Below, one piece after another: positions 35,914 to 48,206 of a stretch of DNA of 64,000 nucleotides; within the stretch, counting starts at the first letter, position 1, and every line of letters begins with the position of its first letter. This DNA comes from Escallonia rubra. Its lineage: Eukaryota; Streptophyta; Magnoliopsida; Escalloniales; Escalloniaceae. Both the position numbers and the translations under genes were made by a program. The stretch is taken from NCBI GenBank assembly GCA_033065855.1, contig JAVXUO010002840.1, forward strand, positions 17,083-81,082. The letters run 5' to 3'. The notes under the pieces were generated by a model. It saw nothing but the letters and a program-made list of their open reading frames with translations. It was not told the DNA's origin and did not search any database.

Positions 35914-36186
35914 TGACAGCACCACCCAAATCCCAAAAACTCGAGATTAGGAAAAAAAAAAAAGGCAGACCCAAATGAACCAAATTCCAAATCTAATTAA
36001 AGAAACCCAAATAACCCAGCAAAGATTTGGCCTAAAGAGTTCGAACCTCAGCTCCCCAGATGAAAAAAAGCCCAAATCTAGAAATGGGTTCTAAGTTCTA
36101 TAGAAATTGGAAAATGGCCAAAATTGAGGGAAGGGAGATAAGCAAAGGGGGTGGAATATATGTGTATACAAATGTATGCGAATAGC

Positions 36187-36195
36187 TTATATAAA
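36187..36195 (-). promoter_or_regulatory. Probable TATA box of GCH1
   Basis: TTATATAAG on the minus strand, about 275 bp upstream of the GCH1 start codon, implying a leader of roughly 240 bases. No other good candidate lies closer. Confidence 0.55.
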
Positions 36196-37310
36196 CGTAG
36201 GGTTACCGCTGGGTCTTGAAAATGTGTGGAGTGCAAAAAGGGTTTTCCTTTGCTTTCTTTGCTAGGTTGGGATTTGCCTCATCGAATATTGGACCCTACC
36301 CAATATAGAGGCTTTTGTACGAAAGCTGCAAGATCTGGGTCGGTAAAACTATCGTTTTCAGGCATATAACGAAGTGTATTGTGTGTGAGAGAGAGACAGG
36401 GAGAGGGAGGGGTCTGTGTGTGTTTTGGGGTTGGTGGTCAAGCTGTTAAAGGGAAGAGGGGGCGTTGGACTAAAAAGATTAACAGAATGGGTTGGGGTTA
36501 GAAGGGTGCTATTTGACCTTTACATGCCACCAACCCACCATGAATGTGGTCCAAGAGGAAGATGCCCACATATTCCGGATCTGATTCAGAGTTGTACTTT
36601 TGATTTAATTTTACATGGAAAACTGTTCTACTTCTTGTAGTAAATATTTGACTCAATGGAAATTTTTGGTAGCATGTTTGGTAACGATTTGGCAATCACC
36701 GAATCGGAGAATATTCTCATGTAGATGCTTGCATAAGCTTTATGTACCGTCACGGATTCAAATACATTTTCACGTAAATACGGTTAAATATACCCACACC
36801 ATTTCTTCAGCGGATTTCTCGGCGTTTAGACAATACTAGGATCCGCATGAATTTCAATGTATTAGACTGGGACATTACACGTTAGGCCCGTTGTCTAATT
36901 CTGCTCCTGTATCTCTATGTGCACTCACTGCCGATACACCCACATAGTATGTCTGTATGCTTATTGCAACTTGACTAAGAATAAGATTTTGTATGAATTT
37001 TGGGTGCATTCACTTCTGCCGTGTCATTGTTGCTGCATAATATCTTCGTGCCTAAACATAATGCTACTGATCTTAATTTTTGGGCTGCGGAAATTTATAA
37101 TTATATTATTTTATTCCTTATTTGTCATTTCCTTTATTACCATCTCTTCTCTCTGCACCGGGAACATGGGCAAATTTCACAAGAAATCAAGGACATCAGA
37201 CCAAAGGTTAGTCAAACAAGAACATTTTGTTTCAACACATAATGATATGTATCTCATCCACTTTTTTGACATCATGAAGATCCAACTAGCATCCATAAGA
37301 GAATCCTTTA
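36196..37310. other. GCH1 upstream and intergenic sequence
   Basis: AT-rich sequence without a recognised gene. A GA-rich stretch lies near 36386-36412. Confidence 0.45.
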
Positions 37311-38161
37311 GAGTTTGTTTGGAATCATGAAATTGATAGAATTTCATTTCAAATCCTCCGATTTTGTTGTTTGGAACATTAAAAAAAGGAATTGGAATTG
37401 GATTTCATGGGATTTGACTGGATTTGTTTCTATAGTGTGAAATCCGATGAAAAATGGTCGGATTTCATGGGATTTCGATTTACTTGAATTAAAAGTAATT
37501 ATTTATATATCTTACCATTTTTCTGGATCTCTCCAACAATGAACCGACCACCACCATCTTCATTGCCGCTACCGCCACACAACTTTTACTACCACCTTCG
37601 GCACCATTACTGCTGCCACCACCACCGGCACCACTCTACCGCCACTACTGTCGCCACCACCACCACCACCACTGTCACCACCACTACCATCATCGCCACC
37701 ACCACCACCACCCCCACCACTACTGTCGCCATCACCACCACCACTATTATCTCCACTGTCACCACTACTGCCACCGGCATCACTATTGGTGTCAGTTGAC
37801 GACCACCAGTTACACCTTGTTACACCTCAATACCACAACTACCATCACTTGACCACCCCACCACTTCCACTGTCGATGTTGCTGTCCCGAGCAGTGCTGC
37901 TGCCACCACCACCACCACCATGTGGTGGCAGTAGCACACTTGAAACTACTTATCGTAATCTATTTTTCATTGTAAGTCAAGGATATAATTGTCTAAAAAT
38001 TTATTACCTTTCCATTTCCTCTGTTCTCCAAATACAAAATTGGAATTCCGTGAGTTGAATTTCCTTTCGTTCCAAACAAAAAAAAAGTGAATTGAATTGA
38101 ATTCTAAATCCAATTCCAAATCTGAAATCCAAATCCTAAAAGAATTGGTTCCAAACGGACC
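37311..38161. mobile_element. Possible TIR element with a CCA-rich core
   Basis: The ends GAGTTTGTTTGGAATCA (37311-37327) and, inverted, GGTCCGTTTGGAACCAA (38145-38161) are similar, and both subterminal regions are built of GGATTT/GGAATT motifs. Between them lies a long run of imperfect CCA/CAC triplets (about 37540-37920). I could not confirm a target duplication, so the borders are tentative. Confidence 0.4.
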
Positions 38162-38507
38162 GTTAGTTTTACAAAATTTTTTTTGCAGTCTCATTTGTCG
38201 CTAAAATTGCATTAACATTACTCTTTCAACGTCATTGCAAAATGAATCAATGAAAGTAAGAATACTTGGGTATGAAAATAGGCGGTCCTATTTATAAATC
38301 CATGATGATACAGTATTTCGTACAATATCTCCGCATCGACATCATCTACTTAAGGTTATACAAAATCTCAAGTACACAAATTCATCAATTACATAACACA
38401 TAGGTCTCATACTTTAATAGCAAATCAATATTTCAGCGCAATCAAGCCGTTAAAGCTCCATTATTCTCTACCACTTGGGCACAGACATATATTGTAATTT
38501 TGCTCGG

Positions 38508-38510
<3 letters not shown>

Positions 38511-38552
<42 letters not shown>
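38511..38552. repeat. (TA)n microsatellite with no element attached
   Basis: About 21 TA units. Neither side carries the GGGAGCTGATCCC terminus, so this is an unoccupied tract of the kind the E1/E2 family uses. Confidence 0.95.
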
Positions 38553-38558
<6 letters not shown>

Positions 38559-40482
38559 AAAGGTAAAAAATCACCACAAAAAAAATTTAAATAATAAAGA
38601 TAGACACCATAGGGAGAGAGCGAGAAAAAAATAGTAGTGATAACGAGAGAAAATAGGAGAAAATAAGTTATAGGTAATTACGAGTAAACGGGGATAGAAA
38701 TAGACAGTGAAGCTAGAAAGTAGGATAACATTAGAATGTTGGTTTTAACTTAAAATTATTTTAGTGACCATTGTTAATATTTATTGGACATGTGTAGAAT
38801 ATTTTCAAAAATTATAATAGAGTGAACAGTTGGCTCAAAAACGGTTTCACGATAAATGTGCTCTCCCTTAGCTATTCCAAAAAATTGGTCATTTTTTTAG
38901 CTATTCCAAAAAATTGACCACGTATCAAATTAAGAAAGATTTCGTGTTTACCCTTTTGAATTTTTTTTTATATTAAACCTCGCTCCGCGATTAATCTTTC
39001 ACCAACCCACTATCTTTTTCATGGCCCACTCCCCCCCCACCCCCTCCCCCCGGTCTCTCTCTAGGAGTAGAATGAAAAACTCATAACATATGACTCATAT
39101 CTTAGATTAAGCAGGTAAGTCAAACCTGATCAAATAATTTTGGACAAATGAAGTACCAAAATATCAAACCTTCCCCCACCTTCCCCTTACTTTCCCTCCC
39201 CCGCCTGCCCCAACCACCACCACTGATATGGCACCGTAGCCACAGTACATCTTAAAAAATTAGTCAAATCTTCCCTCCACAAATGGAATGGATAGCAGGG
39301 GATGCCCAGCACCCGCGAGAGCCGTTAAACTAAAAAGAGCATTTTAAGTTCAACACTGGTTCTTCAAAATTTACTTGTTTGTTACTATTTGAAACCCATC
39401 GCCTTTGCTTTTCCCTCTTTCCCTCCATCTAAACACCAAAAAAATGTTATCACTGCCTTCAACCAAGTTATCATTACTCTTTCCCAAAAAAAAAAATCTA
39501 ATTTGGCAAATTGATTATACTGATCAGCGTTATATACCATCATATACTCTTTCTTAAACCTAAAACAATGATGCAAATCAAGGATTTAAATTTGGTACTG
39601 AGGTTGGAAAAAATAGTGACTGTAACAGTAAGAGAATGGGTAAAATCCGAAGTGGCTGGGGCAGGGATTTATAATGAGGAGGTTTTCTTGAAGTAGGTTC
39701 GATTAAAACCCTTAAGAGGGGATTTCTGAGGATAAATGATGATTCCGTGTGCCTCGTTTTATTTTGCCATTTTCTTTCGCCTCTCAAACAACACTTTTGA
39801 CATGGAGAAGTTGGTGATGATGGTCATATCCAGCATGATTGTGGTAGATATGAGGATGGTGATGATTATTTGTGCATTGTGTAATTTGGATTGGATTGTG
39901 AAGTGGTAGAAGTCTCCAAAAGATTTAGAACGGTTATAATTTGATTTACACGAGAAGTCATTCATATTTTGCCCAAATGGGGACAACTGATTGAGATGCA
40001 AACCCATTGTGCTTTGAATCTTATGTTGCGTTTACACTTTGGAACCGAAGTTCATGTTTTTATCAACGTTGCTACGATTCAAACACCACATTGAGTCCGC
40101 ACGGTGTCTAGACTTTAATGTTACCTTGTCATTATGTTTTTCGTTGTGCAATTGATGTGACTATTGACACATGAATTTTTATTTGTAGGGCATCACATAA
40201 TTCCTCGACCTGCTATGTGCGGGTTATAATGAACAACTCCCCAACATGGACCACACGAGGATGACTATGAATGATGTGGCAATACCTCCTAGCATACTTG
40301 TCAATAGTCCAATGGAACCAGCTTCAGTCCCCTCAATACAACAACGTTATCAACCGTAAAATGGAGCTAACTTCAGCCCGATTTCAAACATGCCCCTCTA
40401 CGATCCTCCCGATAACCAGGTCATAGATTCTACAATGTTGATGATATGCGTTTTGAGAAGGGCAGCGTAATGGAAGATAAAT
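38553..40482. other. Intergenic stretch with no recognised gene
   Basis: AT-rich with C-rich runs near 39031-39050. A short tandem GCTATTCCAAAAAATTG lies near 38871-38916. Nothing else could be identified. Confidence 0.45.
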
Positions 40483-40675
40483 AAATATTTCGATCTTACT
40501 TGTATTTTATTACACTTAACAAGAAATTTAAGTGCATATGGAAGGATAATAGCAAAGGTTACCTCCGGGTGATACGTAGCATCAACGAACGTCTATGGCA
40601 TCTATCTGCAACATGCGACAGGGGCCCAAAATACGTCAAAGTTATAAACTACTACGCGACTCACTCTCACAACAT
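40483..40675 (+). pseudogene. Unrecognised coding-like segment, copy A
   Basis: The plus-strand frame reads KDNSKGYLRVIRSINERLW and then GPKYVKVINYYATHSHN. A diverged homologue lies on the opposite strand at 47995-48206. The similarity is visible at both DNA and protein level over about 190 bp. I do not recognise the family. Upstream (about 40200-40470) there are further coding-like scraps with stops. It is probably a fragment of a transposon or host protein. Confidence 0.5.
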
Positions 40676-41169
40676 CTTTAGGTTGCACCGAGTAACGAAA
40701 ACGTGGTGGACGGTGGAAATATTTTTAAGAAGTTGTAAAAAGCGGGATTTAATTGTGAGAACCTTTGAAACAGTGAATGGCTTAAGAAAAATTCATGTTT
40801 TGCATAATTTAACTTCTTGCCTACCCAAAATAACCCTTTTGACTCATTTTATAAAAATCATTTTTGCCCTTGGTTTAATTTTTATCCCCCACCTTGTTTG
40901 ACGAAATGACCATATGCCCCTTCCCGTCCCCCTTAATTGAAATCCCCCTAATACAGACACCCACGCACACCGATAGACAATTTCCCCTAAATACATGCGA
41001 CCCCCCCTCCCACATTAGATTTTCCCCAAATACATACACTCCTTTATCCCACCCCACCCCATATACACGCGGACACGCATATTATAATTTTTTTTTGCCA
41101 AAAAATTGTTAGTGTACAGAGCAACAAGGGAGGGGATTTCCACTTCATCTATGTTGCCCTAAATTGCTC

Positions 41170-41690
41170 ATTGGAATCTGAAGCCTGGGGATCCGTTGGT
41201 ATTTGGTTTCGTTTGACAAATTTTTTTTTTTTGGTTTTCAGTTTTTAAAGAGCAGCTTAAATTTTTTTTTATTTTTTTTTTTTGGTGTTTGGTAACCCTT
41301 TTTATTTTGATTTTTTTTTGCTGGTTTGCGGTGGCGGTGGTGGGGCGTAGCGGTGGTGGTGGTCGCCGGCGGCCGGAGGTGGCTGCCGGCAGTCTCCGGC
41401 TGTGGTCGCCGGCGGCCGGAGGTGGCTGCCGGCAGTCTCCGGCGGTGGTCGCCTGAGGTGGCTGCCGGCGGTGGGAGGGTGGTGGTGGTGGTCTAAGAAA
41501 AAAAAACCAAAAGTGAAAAAAAAACCAGTTTTTGGAGTTCTTTTTTTACTCTTCATTTTAAAAACTGGTTTTTAAAATTGAAAAAAAATGGTTACCAAAC
41601 GCTCTTTTTTTTCAGTTTTTAAAACTGAAAAAAAAAAGAGGAATTTTTTTTTGTCAAACTGGCCCTTAGTGGCTCGTGTATCAGATTTCT
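41170..41690. mobile_element. Possible TIR element with a GGC/GGT-rich core
   Basis: T-rich left flank (GTTTGACAAATTTTTTTTT) and A/T-rich right flank ending TTTTGTCAAACTGGCCC are roughly inverted. An inner pair, TTTGGTAACC and GGTTACCAAA, is also inverted. The core (about 41330-41490) has 2.5 copies of a 54-bp unit with GTCGCCGGCGGCCGGAGG. No target duplication was seen, so the element call is tentative, but the tandem repeat is clear. Confidence 0.4.
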
Positions 41691-42549
41691 CCCTTTGACT
41701 CGCTGTGGAAGCTTCGAGCTCGAATATCTAAAGTTTCCCTTTAACATCTTAGGTTGGTCTAATTTTGTTTTGGTAAAGTGATTTTCTAGGGCCAAAAACT
41801 GTTTGCTTTGAATTTGCTGGGATTTGGGTATCTTACATGGAAATTTTGTGAAAATGTTCATTATCCACGGATTGAAATTTCAAATGTCGTCCCTAGCATG
41901 CTGCGGGTTGGGGTCGTGACTAAGCATATCCTGCTACTAAGAAGCACGGATTCCGATGCGAATGTGATATGGGTGCGGATACGCAGATACGTCATTTTTT
42001 CAAAAAATAAGACACGGGTGCGGCGGGGATACGGCAAAAATTATTAACATATATTATTTGTATGTAACAAAAATAATGTTATGTTATACAAATAATAAGA
42101 TATTTTGTTAATTTGGTAGGCTGCTTTAGATATATTGGAAGTGCATAGCCAAATATGACAATATTTGTAGAAGTTCTGTTACTTTTTGAAAGTAGTGGGA
42201 CTACTTTAAGAGATTGTCAATAAATGGGACTTAAACAAGATAAAAAGAAAGTTGGACAGAAACCTCGTTTATAAACACAAGCGTTACCCATAGGTTAAAT
42301 TGATCGACATAGAAGGGCCGTCGTCGCTGCTGCCGGACACCCCGGTCACCTCTCCTGCTGATATCGGCGGTCGCCACTACTACCGGAAGACGACCTCTCC
42401 AGCGAAGGTTGTTTCTTCTCTTCTCCTTCTTCTCTGTCTTCTCTTCTCCTTCTATTGCTCTCTACCAAGAAGTCCTGGGTGCGTGTCCTTGCCGTATCCC
42501 TGGCGTGTCCGAGCCGCACCCAAGATCCAGAAAATTAATTAAAAAAAAA

Positions 42550-43310
42550 ATAGTTTTGGTGTTTGATTTGATGGAGTCAATAAAAATGACCGCTACCAAA
42601 ACGTCTGCAATCTCAGACATGGGTTTTGAGTCTTTTCTCAACATAAGCTGTTCAATACTCCCAAGGACTTCATACCCAACCTTATCGAGAGATTTGGTCC
42701 CTACACTCGCAAAATCAGTGTAAACAAGTCTGAAAGGCTACGTGTTAAGGTCGGTGATGTTAGGCTAGTATTAGGTATTTCAAACAAGGCAAACCAGTTC
42801 CTACATGAATTGACGATGATGTCTTGCATCCCATAAAGGCCTTAGGCTCATACGTGGGAAGCATTGACCCGGTTAATACGGGATTTAGTCAGGCCTTTCT
42901 GTTGTTATTATTGAGCACGTTCTCGTGTCCCACAGTTCGCAAGCCATCAATTGACCTGTTTCCTACGTTATTTGTTGCATCGACAGGTGCGTGATACAAT
43001 TGTTCACACAGCTTGTCCTTGATTGGTTGGTGGAAAGTGTGACAAATTTAAAACACGGTAAATATAAGAGTGGTATCGGTGGTTGCGTTACATTCTTGGT
43101 GCTACGCAAGAATTTCAAGATGGAAAATATAGGCATCATGTTTTATGTTATGTTTGCATATAGCGGTGATCCGTCTTGGTGCTTCATGTGTAGCTCTTTT
43201 ACTTCCATAAAGCTCCACTTGGCGTTGTCAACGTCTAAGACGTTTCAAACTCCTTTCATGGCAGCATGGACGTCATGCCACACTAAGAGACGCACTGAAC
43301 TAAAAAAATA
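42550..43310 (+). pseudogene. Transposon-type ORF fragment (PMD/Ulp1-associated type?)
   Basis: Plus-strand pieces in changing frames read SDMGFESFLNISC, then RFGPYTRKISVNKSERLRVK and VGDVRLVLGI, then GSYVGSIDPVNTGFSQAFLL and KPSIDLFPTLFVAS, then LDWLVESVTNLKHGK. This order resembles the N-terminal half of plant transposon-borne proteins that often carry a Ulp1 domain. No Ulp1 catalytic part follows before 43320. The family assignment is from memory of the pattern and is uncertain. That it is broken is clear. Confidence 0.4.
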
Positions 43311-43848
43311 ACGAAAAAAATGCAAAGAATTCCCCCTCCGCCCCTGCTAGTACTCCTTTCACGATTTCAGTTTGTTGTTTAGCGACAAAATGGGCAGAAG
43401 TCATTTGTTTTTTTTTTTTTTTAAATTTAACCATTTGCAATGGGCTGGCAAGGTGGCGAAGATTGTGCCTCATTTACTAGAGTTTGAAACAATTGTAATT
43501 GTAAACAGGGATGTTCACGCTTCTAGGAAAAAACCATAACCTCGGTTTCATTGAGGCCCAAAACTTCGAGCTTGCCCACCGTTATCACCACTTGAGCACG
43601 AGATTTTGAATGTTTTGCTGCGTGCCACTACTTTTACGAGCAAGAAGAAGAAAATGCCCACAACGTAGATCCTCTGCCTTGACTCCTCAAGCCAGAAATT
43701 TCTCATAACCTATACAGTCCTAACATCTCAGCTTTGAATGCGTACCACCAATTCCGAAGGTTGAGAACATTGCTACTTCTCCTCTTGTGGGGAACCTTAC
43801 AGTACCCCTATCAAAATTATTCTTCTTTATAAGCAAGAGGAAAAGCAG

Positions 43849-44112
43849 GCCCACCATTACAAAACGTGATGGTGCTGACTTTGAACCTTGAAACACCCGT
43901 CCATGTCCCAAGAAGAGGTGTTCACATAATGTTAGAGCATTTGCATAACCTTGAGCTGAACCTGAACCCCTCCTCCAATGCTGCCCACCATTACAAAACG
44001 TGATGGTGCTGACTTTGAACCTTGAAACACCCGTCCATGTCCCAAGAAGAGGGTTTCACATAATCTTAGAGCATTTGCATAACCTTGAGCTGAACCCCTC
44101 CACCAATGCTGC
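43849..44112. repeat. 134-bp direct duplication beside the CACTA element
   Basis: Copies at 43849-43982 and 43983-44112 begin GCCCACCATTACAAAACGTG and differ by a few bases, so the event is fairly recent. It lies just outside the left border of the CACTA element. Confidence 0.9.
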
Positions 44113-46122
44113 TTCTGCCCACACACTTTCACTCCATGCCTGATTATAAGACATACAAACACTACAAGAAAAATAACAATTAGCGACGGAAAAATTCCGT
44201 CGTTAAATATGAAAATCCCATCGCTAAATCCTTTAGAAATTCCGTCGGTAAAGTTCCGTCGTCTAGCCCCTCGTCGCTAAAGATTGTACCGCCGGAATTG
44301 GTGTTCCATCAGTGATGGCGTAGTCTTTAGCGATGGACTTGGTCATCCTGTAGCGACGGAATGTCCGTCGCTAAAACTATTTTGCAATTTTCAGAAAATT
44401 AATTTTTTTAAAAAGAAATAAACGAAATATAAATATAATTTTAAAATTTATTTTTAAAAAATCATTAGCGACGGATATTCCGTCGCCAATTCCGTCGCAA
44501 AACCATATATTGGAGCTAATATTCTTCCATCGCTAAAGGAGAATTATTCCGTCGCTAAAGGGAAATATTCCGTCTCTAATTCCCTCTCAAAAATCGTTTT
44601 TCTAGGTACTAATTGATTTTTTCTGTCGCTAATTCCGTCGCAAAAATCATATTTAAGACCTAAAAATTTTGAAAATAAAAATCATTAAATATGCATAAAT
44701 AGATTATACTATTCTTAATTAATGCAACAACTATTGACAATAATAATCCCTCATTAAATAATCCAACGTCAACATCCGATAATGAACTGAAGATAACAAA
44801 TATTCAACATTTGTTGAATACCACCAAAAGTGAACAATAATACATCTAAATCAACCAGTTGCTTGGTTACCAAAATAAATAAATATCTCAACAAACGTAA
44901 CGTCAAATCTGGTCACATAAGGCAATCATCCACCTAGCTCGTCGAATGTTTCATCATTGCCATCCTCAGTAGCATCAGTCGCGCTAACTTCGGCCTGTAA
45001 CAAAGCAATTAAAGGCATGTTAAAGGATGTATTTGGTGCAGATATTAATGAAAAATTTCCTGCCATGGTATTCTCGCTTGAGGATTATTGAATTGGTGTA
45101 TCAAATAGAAATTTTGGCATCTTTAACAGTAATAGTGAAAATGTATGACACATAGCACCACAAGTCCCAACTGATTTTAATAAGGCCCGATGCAGCCTCT
45201 CTCTCTCTCTCTCTCCACCACTTCAAGCCACTACCAAGCTCTAGCCCTAATTCTCTCTTTCCCTCTCTACAATCCAATCGCACCACCCTACCATGGCTGC
45301 CCTTAGCAGCCTCTCCCTCTCCTATTTTCCTCCTTTACATCCATCTAAACATCACAACAACTCACGCACAATGCCCCCAACACAGCTGCCCACTCGGCAG
45401 CCCTTCCTCTTCCCTCTTTTTCCTCAATCGCACACACAAAACACACTACACAGTAGTTCTCCCTTCCTTTTACACTTTTACACACAAAAACACCACAGAA
45501 CCTCACATAGCTGTTGCCCTTTGGCAGCCCCATTACAGCAGGTTTCCCCCTTCCTTTTTAACAATTTCATTCAAATTAATGCAAGAGAATCACTACGATG
45601 CATCAAAGAAAAAAGTACATGAGATTAAAGTACCACAACTGGAGCAGAAGACATATTTCCAACAGGGATAACCACTAAGTCTCCTAAATTCAATTGCACT
45701 TCTTAGTGTATATATAACCCATATGCTACATATTCAAAAGATGGATTCATGGAGATCCAAAATGTAACAAATGGGAACCTTTAAATGGCAGGACAAACTA
45801 TACAACATCATATTTGCAATTAAAAAAAAAGGGCTTGGCATTAAGCCAAATGAACTATTACTGTGAACTGTTGAAAAAAAGGGCTTGGCATTAAGCCAAA
45901 TGAACCTTTAAATAATAACAGTCATTTATGTTTAGTTCCATTCTTAGTATATAAATGTGAACTGTCGAAAAATGATTTCAGTATTCCCTATGAAAGAAAG
46001 ATTCATGACACAGAAAGACCACAACTAAATCTTTAAAAACCCGAAGGAAAGGAAACACAAATGCTTAAGAAAGTAACCACATTACTTGAGGATTCAGTTC
46101 CATATGCATAATAGGAAATTTA

Positions 46123-46428
46123 TCAACAAGAAAGTAACCACATTACCTGCTGCATGTCCTTCTCTTTCATCCGTTTTTCCACCTCAATCTCTACAAGCTT
46201 AGCAATTTCAATCTCTTTCATCTTCTGCACCTCAAGTTGCACAATCTTAGCAATTTCGTCTTTCCAATTTTCGGAGGATGGAAGCTGGTCCAGTGAAATA
46301 TGCATCGATGCCCTGGCATCTCGTGCGGTTTCGCGAGTACCACGTATACGTCCTTTCTTGTCGCGAACCCCAGGCGTTTGTCGCCCCAATTCTGCTGCAG
46401 AGAGAAATCTCAAGAGGTATACGGACAA
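46123..46428 (-). CDS. Short coiled-coil-like open frame inside the CACTA element
   Basis: About 100 codons on the minus strand. The N-terminal part (LGRQTPGVRDKKGRIRG) is basic. The C-terminal part is a charged, heptad-like helix (KIVQLEVQKMKEIEIAKLVE, and so on). The accessory protein of CACTA elements often ends in such helices, so this may be one of its exons. No splice partners or full domain were found, and it could be chance. Confidence 0.25.
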   Translation of the reverse strand: MSVYLLRFLSAAELGRQTPGVRDKKGRIRGTRETARDARASMHISLDQLPSSENWKDEIAKIVQLEVQKMKEIEIAKLVEIEVEKRMKEKDMQQVMWLLSC

Positions 46429-46935
46429 AGAGCAAATACTACTGTGGTAGTAAAATAGAAGAAGAAATAAGCCAGTACCATTTCATGCTATGGGAAGGTT
46501 TAGTTGACAAGAATGCTACACCTAAAATTTCACCACAATAAGGAGAGGTATACTTGACTAACCAAGACACATGACATTCCAGTACTTGCATAAGGTGACA
46601 AACAGTGTGACTGTCCAAAGGTGGGGGCTATTTAACTAATGAAGTAGCCAAAAATGTTCCAGCTTTTTAATATCTAGAATGTCAAAACGAGCAAGTGGAT
46701 ATTCGCACGAGCCCAGGAATGCAAAGATTTGGATTATTTAATCAGTTAAGCTATTAAAAGAACAAGTAATAGCATGACCAGATTCTTGGCCACCAAAAGA
46801 AACAAGTGAGAGTGTAGCAGGTTCTTTGACTAACAACAAGCTGAAAACAAAAGAATGCCAAAGGATTAGAATGAATTGCAGAATGAAAACTACCTACTGT
46901 TATTTGCCCACTAGTATAGCTTAACCAATTAACTA

Positions 46936-47210
46936 CACATGCACTTCCACTATCATCATTTAACCAATTAACTACACATGCAGACTCCCAGCGATCAACA
47001 ACATATGCCTATTCATAGAGGATTTTCTGATTTAGTTTATCTTCCACACAGCAATTAGGGTAGTTAGGGTTACACATGCACTTCCACTGTCATCTCTTAA
47101 CCAATTATAAACTACACATGCAAACGACCAACGACCAACAATAGATGCCTATTCATAGAGGATTTTCCTGATTTAGTTTATCTTCCACACAGCAATTAGG
47201 GTAGTTAGGT
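46936..47210. repeat. 137-bp direct duplication inside the CACTA element
   Basis: Copies at 46936-47072 and 47073-47210 share CACATGCACTTCCACT at the start and AGCAATTAGGGTAGTTAGG at the end, with small indels between. Confidence 0.85.
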
Positions 47211-47994
47211 TTTGTGTCTATTAGAATCTATTAAATACAAACGCAATCTGATGAGACGTGAGAGTGAGAGGAAGAAATTACCTGGCAAGAAGATGAGACT
47301 CAGAGGAAGATCGGAAGATTGAAGACCCAAATGTATTGAAATAAGAACCCTAATTTGATTATACCAAAAATCAAACCGTAACAATTAGTGACCCAAACGT
47401 ACAGAAAACTTCTATCAGTTGGAAGGAGGCTTCGCACAAACCTTCAGAGTGGGAGTGACGGTGGCGCGCGCGAAGGGTTGCTCCACAACGACGACGGGGG
47501 TGGGCGGGACGGTGGCGCCGCTCTCCTGTTCTGTTCTTCGCACAAACCTTCAGACCCAAATGTTCTTTTGTTTTGTTTTTTATGTTTATTATATGTTATT
47601 TTTCTATTTTCAATAATGAGTAAAAATATTTTTCTCTTATAAAAAATTAAAATAATACCTTTACCGATGAAAATATTTCTGTCGGTGAAATCCGTCACTA
47701 AATTTCGTTGCTAAATCATTTGTGACAAAAACTTCCGTCGCCTATTTTTCCTTCCCGCGCATTTTTTCCCTTCAGCATTTTTAGTGACGGAACCTAATTC
47801 CATCGCCTAATTCCGTTGGCAAATGTGGCTTTTAGCGACGGAACATGTTCCATCGCTAAATTCCGTCGCTAAAAGGCATTTTTCTTGTAGTGAAACCTTT
47901 GTGATCTTATATCTTCTTGGGGCTGAAATCAGGGCTAACAACTGTCTTCCTCTGAAACTTTTCCCCAATATATTTTTCCTTCAGAACGGGGACG

Positions 47995-48206
47995 TAATTA
48001 GCATCATCACCCATGTTGTAAGAGTGAGTCGCCGAGTGGCTTATAACTTTGACGTACTGTGAACCCCCACCGTTTGCCGCAGCTAGATGCCATAAACGTC
48101 CGTTGGAGCTATATATCGCCCTGAGGTAACCTTTGCTATCTTCTACATGCACTTAAGTTTCTTGTTGAGCGTCAGGAAACACAAGCAACGCCGAAATATT
48201 TTTCTA
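47995..48206 (-). pseudogene. Unrecognised coding-like segment, copy B
   Basis: The minus-strand frame reads VEDSKGYLRAIYSSNGRLWH and SQYVKVISHSATHSYNMGDD, homologous to copy A at 40483-40675 on the plus strand. It begins about 100 bp outside the right CACTA border. It keeps an open frame of 81 codons. Family unknown. Confidence 0.5.

Larger units (their letters stand above)
44160..47892. mobile_element. CACTA (En/Spm) element, non-autonomous
   Basis: The 3,733-bp element begins CACTACAAGAAAAA and ends with the inverted TTTTTCTTGTAGTG. Both sides show the 3-bp direct repeat AAA (44157-44159, 47893-47895), as expected for CACTA. Both subterminal regions are packed with GCGACGGAAT/ATTCCGTCGC motifs in both orientations, which is where the TNPA-type protein binds in this superfamily. 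I see no TNP2-like transposase. Short interior open frames are not recognisable. Confidence 0.93.

Noticed and set aside
36040-36062. tRNA-like GTTCGAACC motif upstream of GCH1
   Set aside because: Only a T-loop-like string is present. I found no matching acceptor, D or anticodon stems around it.
37539-37799. Thr/His-rich open frame
   Set aside because: Translation of a CCA/ACC triplet repeat. Repetitive DNA explains it fully.
41935-42525. MITE suggested by ACGG/GATACGG-type motifs near both ends
   Set aside because: The two ends resemble each other only loosely and no target duplication could be seen.
44160-44660. CRISPR-like array from regularly recurring GCGACGGAAT motifs
   Set aside because: Spacing is irregular, both orientations occur, and they are the subterminal repeats of a CACTA element in a plant genome.
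45293-45622. 109-codon Ser/Pro/His-rich open frame as a transit-peptide protein
   Set aside because: Lies inside the CACTA element in CT-rich sequence. No downstream domain or convincing splice partner.
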